A DNA stretch of 64,000 nt from JACPPO01 sp965262505 (lineage in GTDB: Bacteria; Acidobacteriota; Vicinamibacteria; Vicinamibacterales; UBA2999), in NCBI GenBank assembly GCA_965262505.1, contig CBDHFM010000030.1, positions 3,906,001 through 3,970,000 on the forward strand, read 5' to 3'. Numbering within the stretch: position 1 is the stretch's first letter; every line of letters begins with the position of its first letter. Below the pieces are notes generated by a model, which ran no database searches, was not told the origin of the DNA, and saw only the letters and a list, made by a program, of their open reading frames with translations. A program made the position numbers and the translations under genes. This document shows positions 42,388 through 48,932 of the stretch, in pieces.

Positions 42388-42837
42388 ATGACAAAACGCT
42401 ACTGTGGGCTGACGGTCCTGGCCCTGCTGGTCTCATGCTCGGCGGCCTTTGCGCAGGCGGTTGACCCCGCATTTGACGACACGGAACCGGCGACGCCGAC
42501 GTTTCTCATCGAGCAGGCGGAAACCCGCATCGTCCTCGTCGATATGCAGGCGGACGCGACGCGGAGCATGCACGGCCATACCGACATGCTGTGGCACGTC
42601 TTCGTGACCATGGATGATCCCGTCACCTTGACCATCGAGGGCCAGGCCGATCCGGTAAGGCTCGGGCCGTGGGAGTCGCACTTCTTCGAGGGTGGCACGA
42701 ACCACGCCATCACGAACCCGAGCCTCGAGCCGATCCAGTTCCTGGAATTCTTCAGCAAGAGGATGGACGCCGCCGGTGGCGTCGATGACGCACGGAATCT
42801 CGCCCTGGCGCTCGCGCGCGCGCTGCCCGGGTGCTAA
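42388..42837 (+). CDS. Exported small cupin protein
   Basis: 149 residues from ATG 42388; leader MTKRYCGLTVLALLVSCSAAFAQ (the Cys may form a lipobox, VSCS being weak). The barrel shows IEQAETRIVLVDMQADATRSMHGHTDMLWHVFVTMDDPVTLTIEG (H-x-H metal-type pair and a later His), then LGPWESHFFEGGTNHAITNPSLEPIQFLEFF. These are the G-(X)-H-x-H and G-x5-P-x-G-like cupin strands, with the second motif carrying His. A metal-dependent or ligand-binding role is possible; substrate unknown. It stands immediately before the IS-split MBL gene, whose start is 17 bases after its stop. Confidence 0.6.
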   Translation: MTKRYCGLTVLALLVSCSAAFAQAVDPAFDDTEPATPTFLIEQAETRIVLVDMQADATRSMHGHTDMLWHVFVTMDDPVTLTIEGQADPVRLGPWESHFFEGGTNHAITNPSLEPIQFLEFFSKRMDAAGGVDDARNLALALARALPGC

Positions 42838-42853
42838 CGAGGGGAACATACAC

Positions 42854-42873
42854 ATGACGTTACGTCCCGTACC
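42854..42873 (+). pseudogene. 5' fragment of the MBL gene, cut by the IS insertion
   Basis: ATG 42854 with aggggaaca upstream begins MTLRPV; the 15-base segment 42859-42873 is repeated exactly at 44247-44261. Joining the fragment to the sequence after 44261 gives an unbroken signal peptide, MTLRPVPFVVSSVLAAALL. This is the original start of the hydrolase gene now on the far side of the IS. Confidence 0.75.
42859..42873. repeat. 15-bp direct repeat flanking the IS, left copy
   Basis: gttacgtcccgtacc, identical to 44247-44261 on the other side of the IS. It is much longer than the 3-5 bp target duplication usual for IS3-family elements. Confidence 0.85.
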
Positions 42874-42926
42874 TCCCGCGCCCCACGATTTCTTTGGACA
42901 GCCTTCTGCGAGAAGGAGAATGAGTT

Positions 42927-43484
42927 ATGTCCAAGGGAAAACAGCACGAGGCTGAGGCCTCGGAGGGAGCCCGGAGGGCGACCGCAGAGGCCTCAGCCTC
43001 GTGGGCGCTCGTCGGCACGGGGCGGTGGTCCGCGCGACGAAAAGTCTCCGTGGTCATCGAGGTCCTCAAGGGGGAATCACTCGAGAGCCTCAGTCGTCGC
43101 CATGGCGTGACGGCGGCGAAGCTCTCGCAGTGGCGTGACGACTTCGTGGCCGGCGGTGAGGCCCGCCTCAAGCATCGCGAGGTCGCCGTCGAGGGCGCGG
43201 ACACGCGGCGGCTCAAGCGCGTCGTGGCGGATCTCGCCACCGACAAGGCGTTGCTGGCCGAGAAGATTCGACACCTGGAGGCCGGCCGCCCTTTGGGCTG
43301 GTGGAGGTCGAAGCGATGCGTCACGCGACTTCGCCCTCCACCCACCGGCCGTACGGCATCGCCCGCGTCACGCGCGTGTGGCAGGTGCCGCGCTCGACGG
43401 TCTACGCGCAACGGACCCGGCGCGCCCGGCCGACGCCGGTGGCCAAGCGCGGACCCAAGCCGCCCCAGTCGGATGCGGCGCTGA
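42927..43484 (+). CDS. IS3-family OrfA (helix-turn-helix)
   Basis: 185-residue frame from ATG 42927 (aaggagaatgagtt upstream). The useful part is about residues 30-120: RWSARRKVSVVIEVLKGESLESLSRRHGVTAAKLSQWRDDFVAGGEARL, a helix-turn-helix that recognises the IS ends, and a leucine-zipper-like stretch RRLKRVVADLATDKALLAEKIRHLEAG. The related OrfA at 51740 stops right at the OrfB start; here no stop occurs and the frame continues about 55 residues beyond, shadowing OrfB. OrfB is in the -1 frame, so a -1 frameshift could fuse the two. The extended tail is probably not functional. Confidence 0.75.
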   Translation: MSKGKQHEAEASEGARRATAEASASWALVGTGRWSARRKVSVVIEVLKGESLESLSRRHGVTAAKLSQWRDDFVAGGEARLKHREVAVEGADTRRLKRVVADLATDKALLAEKIRHLEAGRPLGWWRSKRCVTRLRPPPTGRTASPASRACGRCRARRSTRNGPGAPGRRRWPSADPSRPSRMRR

Positions 43485-44206
43485 CGGCCGCGGTCCGGGC
43501 CGTGATCGCCGCGAGTCCGTTCCACGGCGAAGGGCACCGCAAGATCTGGGCGCGCTTGCGGGTGCAGGGGCTGCGCACGTCGAAACGTCGGACGTTGGTC
43601 GTGATGCGCGCTGCCGACTTGCTCGGCCCTGCGCGGCTGCCCACGCCGGTCGCCGCCCGTCCCCACGACGGCACCATCGTCACCGCCAGCCCCAACGTGA
43701 TGTGGGGCACCGATGCGACGGCCACCGTGACGCTGGCGGACGGCCACGTCACGATCGTCGGGGCGATCGATCACTGCACGGCCGAATGTGTGGGACTACA
43801 CGCGGCGAAGTCCGGCACGCGCTTCGAGGCGTTGGAGCCGGTGCGCCAGGGCGTCCGAGATCACTTCGGGACGATGGCCGCCGGCGTCGCGAGCGGGCTC
43901 ACGATGCGCCACGACCACGGCAGTCAGTACATGAGCAACGACTTTCACGCCGAGCTCCGGTTCCTCGGCATCGTGTCATCACCGGCCTTCGTCCGCCAGC
44001 CCGAGGGGAACGGCTGCATCGAACGGTTCTTCCGCACCCTCAAGGAACAGCTGCTGTGGGTGCGCCACTTTACGGATGTCGAGGACTTGCAGCAGGCGCT
44101 GCGCACCTTCAAGGAGACCTATAACCAGCAGTGGTTGATCGAGCGACTCGGCTTCCGCGCACCCGCCGTCGTCCGTCGCGCGGTTGCGCTCACCACGGCC
44201 GCGTGA
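43316..44206 (+). CDS. IS3-family OrfB transposase (DDE)
   Basis: 296 residues from ATG 43316 (an in-frame GTG at 43301 is also possible). N-terminal part YGIARVTRVWQVPRSTVY and FHGEGHRKIWARLRVQG; catalytic core with VMWGTDATATVT (first Asp), TMRHDHGSQYMSNDF (second Asp) and GCIERFFRTLKEQLLWVR (Glu). The protein cuts and joins DNA at the IS ends. OrfB of the 50470 copy is a clear relative, with the same motif order, so both elements belong to one IS group. Confidence 0.85.
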   Translation: MRHATSPSTHRPYGIARVTRVWQVPRSTVYAQRTRRARPTPVAKRGPKPPQSDAALTAAVRAVIAASPFHGEGHRKIWARLRVQGLRTSKRRTLVVMRAADLLGPARLPTPVAARPHDGTIVTASPNVMWGTDATATVTLADGHVTIVGAIDHCTAECVGLHAAKSGTRFEALEPVRQGVRDHFGTMAAGVASGLTMRHDHGSQYMSNDFHAELRFLGIVSSPAFVRQPEGNGCIERFFRTLKEQLLWVRHFTDVEDLQQALRTFKETYNQQWLIERLGFRAPAVVRRAVALTTAA

Positions 44207-44235
44207 ATACACTCACCCGGCTGTCCAAGAAATCC

Positions 44236-45201
44236 GTGGCGGTACAGTTACGTCCCGTACCATTCGTTGTCAGTAGCGTGTTGGCGGCGGCGTTGCTGCA
44301 GGTCAACGTCGGTGGGCAGGCTCCCGGCGCCGGGCAGAACGCGGGCCCGGCTCCCGGCGAAGGGCTCAGCGAGAGCTACCGCGGCAGTCAGAGTCGCAAT
44401 ATCGAGTATCAGAAAGTCGTGCCGATCAAGGTCTTCGATAACCTGTACTACGTCGGGCCCGGCTCGGTGTCCGTGTGGCTGATCCCCACGACCGACGGCT
44501 TGATTCTGATCGATACCGCGCAGGAGCCCTATGTCGATCATGTGATCGACAGCATTCGAAAGATAGGTTTCGATCCCGGCGACATCAGGTACATCCTGAT
44601 CACGCAGGGTCACCTCGACCACTTCGGCGGCGCCGGAAAGATTCAGGCGCTGTCGGGCGCCCGCGTCGCGACGCTCGAGGAGGACTGGGCGCTCATCGAA
44701 GCGACCTACGCGGCTCCCGCCCGCCCCGGTCGTCCCCTCGGAGTGCCGCTCAAGCGCGACATGGTACTGCGGGAGGGGCAGACGCTCACGCTGGGGACGA
44801 CATCCCTTGAGGTGTACAAGCTGCCGGGGCACACACCGGGCTCCCCGTCATTTGAGTTCACGGTCTACGACGACGGCACTCCGTACAAGGCCTTCGTATT
44901 CGGGGGGCCGGGACAGCGGAACGGGGTGGAGGGCGGCACGCAGTTCCTCAACAGCCTGCGGCGTCTCAAGACGGAGTTCGCGGACGTCGACGTCCCCGTC
45001 CACGTGCACAGCTACCTGCGCACCTATCCGTACGACAGCGGCGGCACGGTCTTCGAGCCGGCGGTGAAGCTGGCTGAACGCAAGGCGGGGGACCCGCATC
45101 CGTTCGTCGACAACGCGCAGTGGCGGCGGTGGCTGGACACGGCCGAGGCCGGCACGCTCAAGTACATCGAGGACGCAAAGGCGGGCGTGCCCGTCAGGTA
45201 G
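44236..45201 (+). CDS. MBL-fold hydrolase, B3-like with Gln ligand; start rewritten by IS insertion
   Basis: 321 residues if begun at GTG 44236, which lies in the right end of the IS. The frame reads MAVQLRPVPFVVSSVLAAALLQ, a usable signal peptide. The original start was ATG 42854. The MBL core is FDNLYYVGPGSVSVWLIPTTDGLILIDTAQEP, RYILITQGHLDHFGGAGKIQALSG (Q-G-H-L-D-H, Gln in place of the first His), LEVYKLPGHTPGSPSFEF and VHVHSYLR. All other metal residues are present. No good ribosome site precedes GTG 44236 (only aaga), so expression is uncertain. The gene ends before a strong terminator at 45244. It is related to the MBL protein at 30856. Confidence 0.75.
   Translation: MAVQLRPVPFVVSSVLAAALLQVNVGGQAPGAGQNAGPAPGEGLSESYRGSQSRNIEYQKVVPIKVFDNLYYVGPGSVSVWLIPTTDGLILIDTAQEPYVDHVIDSIRKIGFDPGDIRYILITQGHLDHFGGAGKIQALSGARVATLEEDWALIEATYAAPARPGRPLGVPLKRDMVLREGQTLTLGTTSLEVYKLPGHTPGSPSFEFTVYDDGTPYKAFVFGGPGQRNGVEGGTQFLNSLRRLKTEFADVDVPVHVHSYLRTYPYDSGGTVFEPAVKLAERKAGDPHPFVDNAQWRRWLDTAEAGTLKYIEDAKAGVPVR
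44247..44261. repeat. 15-bp direct repeat flanking the IS, right copy
   Basis: gttacgtcccgtacc, exact copy of 42859-42873, in the frame of the MBL protein (VQLRPVP). Confidence 0.85.
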
Positions 45202-45243
45202 CCGTCACTCACAGCCTTCCTCATAAAGGAAGCTCGGGAAATG

Positions 45244-45271
45244 AAAAAGGGCGCCACGCGGCGCCCTTTTT
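45244..45271 (+). terminator. Rho-independent terminator
   Basis: aaaaagggcgcc and ggcgcccttttt pair perfectly around an acgc loop, with A- and T-tracts on both sides, so it can act in both directions between the MBL gene (+) and the cytochrome gene (-). The direct repeats gtgattcgtgattcgtga follow at 45277-45302. Confidence 0.85.
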
Positions 45272-45276
45272 CATTT

Positions 45277-45302
45277 GTGATTCGTGATTCGTGACTTGTG
45301 AC
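45277..45302. repeat. Short direct repeats gattcgtga
   Basis: Two full units of tgattcg plus degenerate continuations between the terminator and the cytochrome stop at 45305. The same unit forms the arms of the inverted repeat at 21049-21081. Confidence 0.5.
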
Positions 45303-45304
45303 GA

Positions 45305-46369
45305 CTACGGCTCCAGCGACGCGACGTAGGCGGCAATCGCGATGAGATCGTCTTCGGTGAGCCGCTCGACCGCCGGCTGCATCAACTGCGCCATGTCGCC
45401 GTTGCGGCTGCCCTGCTGCATGTCATAGAGCTGCCGGCCGATGTAGGTCGGGCCGCGGCCGGCGATGGGCGGCGCGATCGCGGTCCCTCGCAACTCCGGT
45501 CCGTGGCACGTCAGGCATTCCACGCTGTTGTCGCCTCCGGTCGTGATGATCTCTTCGCCTCTTGCCAGGCTGCCGATCGGCGCATACGCGACCATGCCGG
45601 ATCGATGGTTGCGGAGCCTGTTCGAATCGTACGTGCTCACCGGCATTTCGACCAGACGACGGCCGAGCGGTTCGGTCTCGTCGCCTTCGGACTTCAGGAA
45701 CAGGGCGTTGCGCGTAGCCGTGAATTTTGGAACCGTTTCCGACTCGATGACCGTGATCCATGGCCTGTATGGCATCGATCCGTAGTATTCGGCGGCCGCC
45801 AGGGCCTCCTCAGGGGTCAGGTTTCGCGCCATGGCTGCCATTTCGAACCCGTTGGCCTTGTGGAGATCGGTGGTGCGCCGTGCGCCACTGGCCATGTCGG
45901 CGAGCTGCCGCAGGAAGTAGTCAACGGGAAGGCCGGCAACGGGCCCGTTTTGCATCAACCCCAGGCCGTTCGGGTAGTGGCAGATCGCGCACGCCCGGAA
46001 CCCGCTGTCCTCCTTGCCGTGCGCCACGATGTCGGGCATCTCCGGGTGGTCGCCCGGAAACCAGTCAGCCGGAGCGTAGGGGGAGGTGATCTGGGCCTGG
46101 GTGAACGCCAGGTCGCTGCCAGCGAGGCGCAGCAGGGCGCCCGAGGCGTCGGTCGGCATCCCCCCTGGCCGGTCGCAGTCTCGAGGTCTGGTGCCCAGGC
46201 ACCTTTCCGACCAGTCCTCCGGCGGGTCCGGCGGTGTGATGTGGCCATACGCCCAGAGCGGAAAGCCGGGCCTGTGCGAAGGAGCGAGATCGGCCTGCGC
46301 CAGGAGATGCACGCTTCCGGCCGCGAGGCCTACACAAAGGATCACCAGGAGACCGGCACGCTTCAGCAT
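45305..46369 (-). CDS. Exported di-haem c-type cytochrome
   Basis: 354 residues from ATG 46369 (ggagaagctc upstream). Leader MLKRAGLLVILCVGLAAGSVHLLAQ. Two haem c sites: CAICH in SGFRACAICHYPNGLG at about residue 140 and CLTCH in NSVECLTCHGPELRGTAIAPPIAGRGPTYIGRQLYDMQQG near 280, the second in a normal class I cytochrome context with a Met-containing helix. Before the first there is a long N-terminal region (PEDWSERCLGTRPRDC) with two further Cys that may be disulfide-bonded. It is divergent from the WDGETLV-motif gene at 46530. It resembles the two-haem subunits that accept electrons from periplasmic alcohol or sugar dehydrogenases, but no dehydrogenase is beside it. Confidence 0.8.
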   Translation of the reverse strand: MLKRAGLLVILCVGLAAGSVHLLAQADLAPSHRPGFPLWAYGHITPPDPPEDWSERCLGTRPRDCDRPGGMPTDASGALLRLAGSDLAFTQAQITSPYAPADWFPGDHPEMPDIVAHGKEDSGFRACAICHYPNGLGLMQNGPVAGLPVDYFLRQLADMASGARRTTDLHKANGFEMAAMARNLTPEEALAAAEYYGSMPYRPWITVIESETVPKFTATRNALFLKSEGDETEPLGRRLVEMPVSTYDSNRLRNHRSGMVAYAPIGSLARGEEIITTGGDNSVECLTCHGPELRGTAIAPPIAGRGPTYIGRQLYDMQQGSRNGDMAQLMQPAVERLTEDDLIAIAAYVASLEP

Positions 46370-46478
46370 GAGCTTCTCCACGTTTGTGAACTGCGGCAGT
46401 GTACCGTACCAGGATTCCTCCCGATGCTTGACAGCCAACGGGGACGATTCTATCGTTAGCGGCGGTTCGCTGTACTCC

Positions 46479-46509
46479 TAGTTGCGTAGTTGTTCTCGTT
46501 GCGTAGTTA
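46479..46509. repeat. Two gttgcgtagtt direct repeats in a divergent promoter region
   Basis: Two 11-base units, about 18 bases apart, lie between the cytochrome gene (minus) and the WDGETLV-motif gene (plus). The spacing of nearly two helical turns would suit an operator, but this is only a suggestion. Confidence 0.4.
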
Positions 46510-46529
46510 GTCGAGGGGAGGGTTCTCAC

Positions 46530-47294
46530 GTGGTGGCGCGCACGTTCACGCGGTCGATGATGGCCGTGGCGGTGGCTGTCGTGTCGGCGGTTCCCGCTGC
46601 CGGCCAGACGTCGGCGTACACGCCGCCGCGAACGGAGCACGGGCAGCCGGATCTGCAAGGGATCTGGCAGGTGCTCAACACGGCCGCGTGGGACATCGAG
46701 GACCACAACGCGAGCCAGGGCGTGCCGGCCGGGCGAGCCGTCGTGGAGGGCGACGGGATCCCGTACCAGCCGTGGGCGCTGGAGAAGCGGCAGGAGAACT
46801 ACGCCAACCGGGCGACGCTCGATCCGGAGCGCAGGTGTCTGCTCTCAGGGATACCGCGCATCACGTATATGCCGTATCCGTTCCAGATCGTGCAGCAGGC
46901 CGACAAGGTCAACATTCTCTACGAGTACAACCACTCGCTGCGCCAAATCTACATGAACGGGAACCCTCACCCCGAGGGTCCGATCAACTGGTGGATGGGA
47001 GACTCGCGCGGGAGCTGGGACGGCGAGACGCTGGTCGTGGATGTCGTGCATTTTACGGACGAGACATGGTTCGACCGGGCAGGGAACTTCCACAGCGAGG
47101 CGCTGCACGTCGTCGAGCGCTATACCGCCACGGGCCCCAATCACCTGCTCTACGAAGTGACGATCGAGGATCCGGCGGTGTTCATCCGGCCGTGGAAGAT
47201 GAGCATGACGCTGTACCGCCGCATGGACCCCGTGCCTGAACTGCTGGAGTACGAGTGCTACGCGTACATGCTGGAGGAGAACTGGCCGAACTAG
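46530..47294 (+). CDS. Exported WDG(D/E)TLV-motif protein, function unknown (copy 3)
   Basis: 254 residues from GTG 46530 (gaggggaggg upstream); signal segment FTRSMMAVAVAVVSAVPAAGQ. Blocks match the paralogues at 1704, 6762 and 47429: EHGQPDLQGIWQVLN, RRCLLSGIPRITYMPYPFQIVQ, NHSLRQIYMNGNPHP, SWDGETLVVDVVHFTDETWFDRAGNFHSEALHVVERY and LLYEVTIEDPAVF. The N-terminal glycine-rich stretch of copies 1 and 2 is absent. No DUF6152 gene follows directly. The next gene, 134 bases on, is another family member. Function unknown. Confidence 0.65.
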   Translation: MVARTFTRSMMAVAVAVVSAVPAAGQTSAYTPPRTEHGQPDLQGIWQVLNTAAWDIEDHNASQGVPAGRAVVEGDGIPYQPWALEKRQENYANRATLDPERRCLLSGIPRITYMPYPFQIVQQADKVNILYEYNHSLRQIYMNGNPHPEGPINWWMGDSRGSWDGETLVVDVVHFTDETWFDRAGNFHSEALHVVERYTATGPNHLLYEVTIEDPAVFIRPWKMSMTLYRRMDPVPELLEYECYAYMLEENWPN

Positions 47295-47428
47295 CCAAGG
47301 GCGCTGCCCTTGATATCCCGATGATTCGTTAGGTCTGTGCGGGCAGCAACCTTGGCTAGTTCGCGCTGTCTGCTGGGCGCGCTTCGCGCGCTGCGGCCGC
47401 CCGGCGGCATGAAGGAGCGAGGTATCAC

Positions 47429-48403
47429 GTGAGGAAGTGGTCTGGAGATTCGTTGACGGCGCTGGCCACGGCGCCGGCCGCCGTGCTGGCGGTCGTGCTG
47501 GCGATGCCGGCGGTCGCCGCCGGGCAGGGTATGTTCGAACGGGGCAGGCCGCCCGGGCCAGGGGCCAAAACGTGGCTAGCCGAGCGGGCCAAGCTGCCGC
47601 CCTACAGTCCGCCCCGCACCAGTGACGGTCGGCCGGATCTGCAGGGCCGCTGGGGCGGGAGCTCGAGCGGCGACGTCATCGAGGAGACGGAGTACGTCGA
47701 TGTGACGACGCCGCCCTGGGAGAGCCACGTCTCGAACCCGGCGGACGGCAAGCTTCCATACCAACCGTGGGCGTTGGCTGTCCGCGACGCGCACCGCGCG
47801 GGGCTGGCGCGCGGCTGGCCGGGCGAGACGGGCGAGCGACTGCACATGGACCCGCAGACGTTTTGTCTGAAAAGCGTCCCGCGCTACGCGCAGCGGGGGT
47901 TCGAGTTGGTGCAGACGCCCGGCCACGTCGTGATGATGCTCAACTGGGGGCATGTGCACCGCAGCATTCCGATCGATGGCGGCTCCCATCCGGCGCCGGA
48001 CGCCAAGTTCTGGATGGGAAATCCACGGGGCCGCTGGGAAGGCGACACGCTGGTCGTCGAAGTGACGAATCTCAACGGCAAGATGTGGCTGGACAGCGTC
48101 GGGAACTTCTACAGCGAGAACGCGCGCGTGATCGAGCGCTTCCGGTTGGCCGACGCGAACAGGATGGACTACGAGGTGACAATCCAGGACCCGACGGTGT
48201 TCACGCAACCGGTGACGCTCAGCTACGATCTCCAGCGCGCCGGCACCGGGGGCGGCCGCGGCGGCAGGGGCGCCGACGCCACGCCCGACCCGTACGCGAG
48301 CGAGTCGTGGGAGCACGCGTGCCACGAGGGGAACACGCATCACATCGAAGAGGCGCATACCCTCGGCTTCAAGTGGTATGAAGGGGCCGTCCGCCCAGAG
48401 TAA
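47429..48403 (+). CDS. Exported WDG(D/E)TLV-motif protein, function unknown (copy 4, divergent)
   Basis: 324 residues from GTG 47429 (aaggagcgagg upstream). Signal segment (LTALATAPAAVLAVVLAMPAVAAGQ). Family blocks are present in altered form: DGRPDLQGRWGGSSSGD, FCLKSVPRYAQRGFELVQTPGHVVMMLNWGHVHRSIPIDGGSHP, RWEGDTLVVEVTNLNGKMWLDSVGNFYSENARVIERF, MDYEVTIQDPTVFTQPVTLSYDLQ. Here the W-D-G is W-E-G and the usual H-x-E is Y-S-E. A Gly-rich loop (GTGGGRGGRG) and a His-rich C-terminus (HACHEGNTHHIEEAH) are special to this copy and could bind metal. A DUF6152 gene lies convergent on the other side. Confidence 0.65.
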   Translation: MRKWSGDSLTALATAPAAVLAVVLAMPAVAAGQGMFERGRPPGPGAKTWLAERAKLPPYSPPRTSDGRPDLQGRWGGSSSGDVIEETEYVDVTTPPWESHVSNPADGKLPYQPWALAVRDAHRAGLARGWPGETGERLHMDPQTFCLKSVPRYAQRGFELVQTPGHVVMMLNWGHVHRSIPIDGGSHPAPDAKFWMGNPRGRWEGDTLVVEVTNLNGKMWLDSVGNFYSENARVIERFRLADANRMDYEVTIQDPTVFTQPVTLSYDLQRAGTGGGRGGRGADATPDPYASESWEHACHEGNTHHIEEAHTLGFKWYEGAVRPE

Positions 48404-48456
48404 TCAAGGGGACGCCATGGGGGGACGTAGGGGACTGAGCTTGCAGGGGACTGAGC

Positions 48457-48858
48457 TTATCGGGCCCCGCCCCCGGTATTGTCGACGCCCAGGAAGAAAT
48501 TCCGGCCGTCCGCCATCGTGATGTCCTGCCCGTTGGCCTTCGGCAGGCCGCTCTTGGCCGCGTAGCCCTCCACCACGACCTCGGTGCCGATCGGAAAATC
48601 CGTTCTCCGGAGCCCGCGCCGCAGCAACTGGTTGGGGCCGCCCGCCTCGATCGCCCAGTTGACGACCGTGCCGTCAGGCTGGATCACGTCGATGTAGAGC
48701 CAGCCGTGGGGGTTGACCCAGTCCATCCGGGTCAGGACGCCCTTCAACATAACCGGCTTCTCGATGTCGAACTCGGCCGCGAACGAGTGATGCGCCGAGG
48801 CCGGCAGCGTCGTCAGGAGGAATCCACTAGCCAGAATCAACAGCAGCTTTGCTTTCAT
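48457..48858 (-). CDS. DUF6152 family exported protein (copy 5)
   Basis: 133 residues from ATG 48858. The leader (MKAKLLLILASGFLLTTLPASA) ends in a textbook A-S-A site, so the mature protein begins HHSFAAEFD. Core: GVLTRMDWVNPHGWLYIDVIQPDG, VNWAIEAGGPNQLLRRGLRRTDFPIGTEVVVEGYAAK, ITMADGRNFFLG. It is convergent with copy 4 of the WDG(D/E)TLV family, so the two families are again adjacent but not in one transcript. Two 13-base direct repeats (aggggactgagct) lie between the two stops. The IS element at 48933 begins 75 bases before its start and may have removed or replaced its promoter. Confidence 0.8.
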   Translation of the reverse strand: MKAKLLLILASGFLLTTLPASAHHSFAAEFDIEKPVMLKGVLTRMDWVNPHGWLYIDVIQPDGTVVNWAIEAGGPNQLLRRGLRRTDFPIGTEVVVEGYAAKSGLPKANGQDITMADGRNFFLGVDNTGGGAR

Positions 48859-48932
48859 CGTCTCAGCACCTCTACGCCGCACGATAGCATACAGGGGCAG
48901 GGCGCTCAAGGATGCGTATCGCGCCATGCTAA

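Larger units (their letters stand above)
42874..44246 (+). mobile_element. IS3-family insertion sequence (copy 1)
   Basis: 1373 bp with imperfect terminal inverted repeats: cacgatttctttggacagcc near the left end against ggctgtccaagaaatccgtgg near the right end. It encodes overlapping OrfA (42927) and OrfB (43316). Same family as the element at 50429-51801: the orfs share about the same motif set and both ends contain the ttcttggaca block. It interrupts the signal-peptide region of an MBL-fold gene. All three DDE residues of OrfB are present, so the transposase looks intact, though the OrfA frame is unusually long. Confidence 0.85.

Noticed and set aside
42927..43484. OrfA of the first IS as a full 185-residue functional protein
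   Set aside because: The last about 55 residues are a frame shadow of OrfB; the related copy stops right at the OrfB start.
48427..48456. Direct repeat aggggactgagctt as an IS end or attachment site
   Set aside because: Only two short adjacent copies between convergent stops; slippage explains them and no element boundary is nearby.
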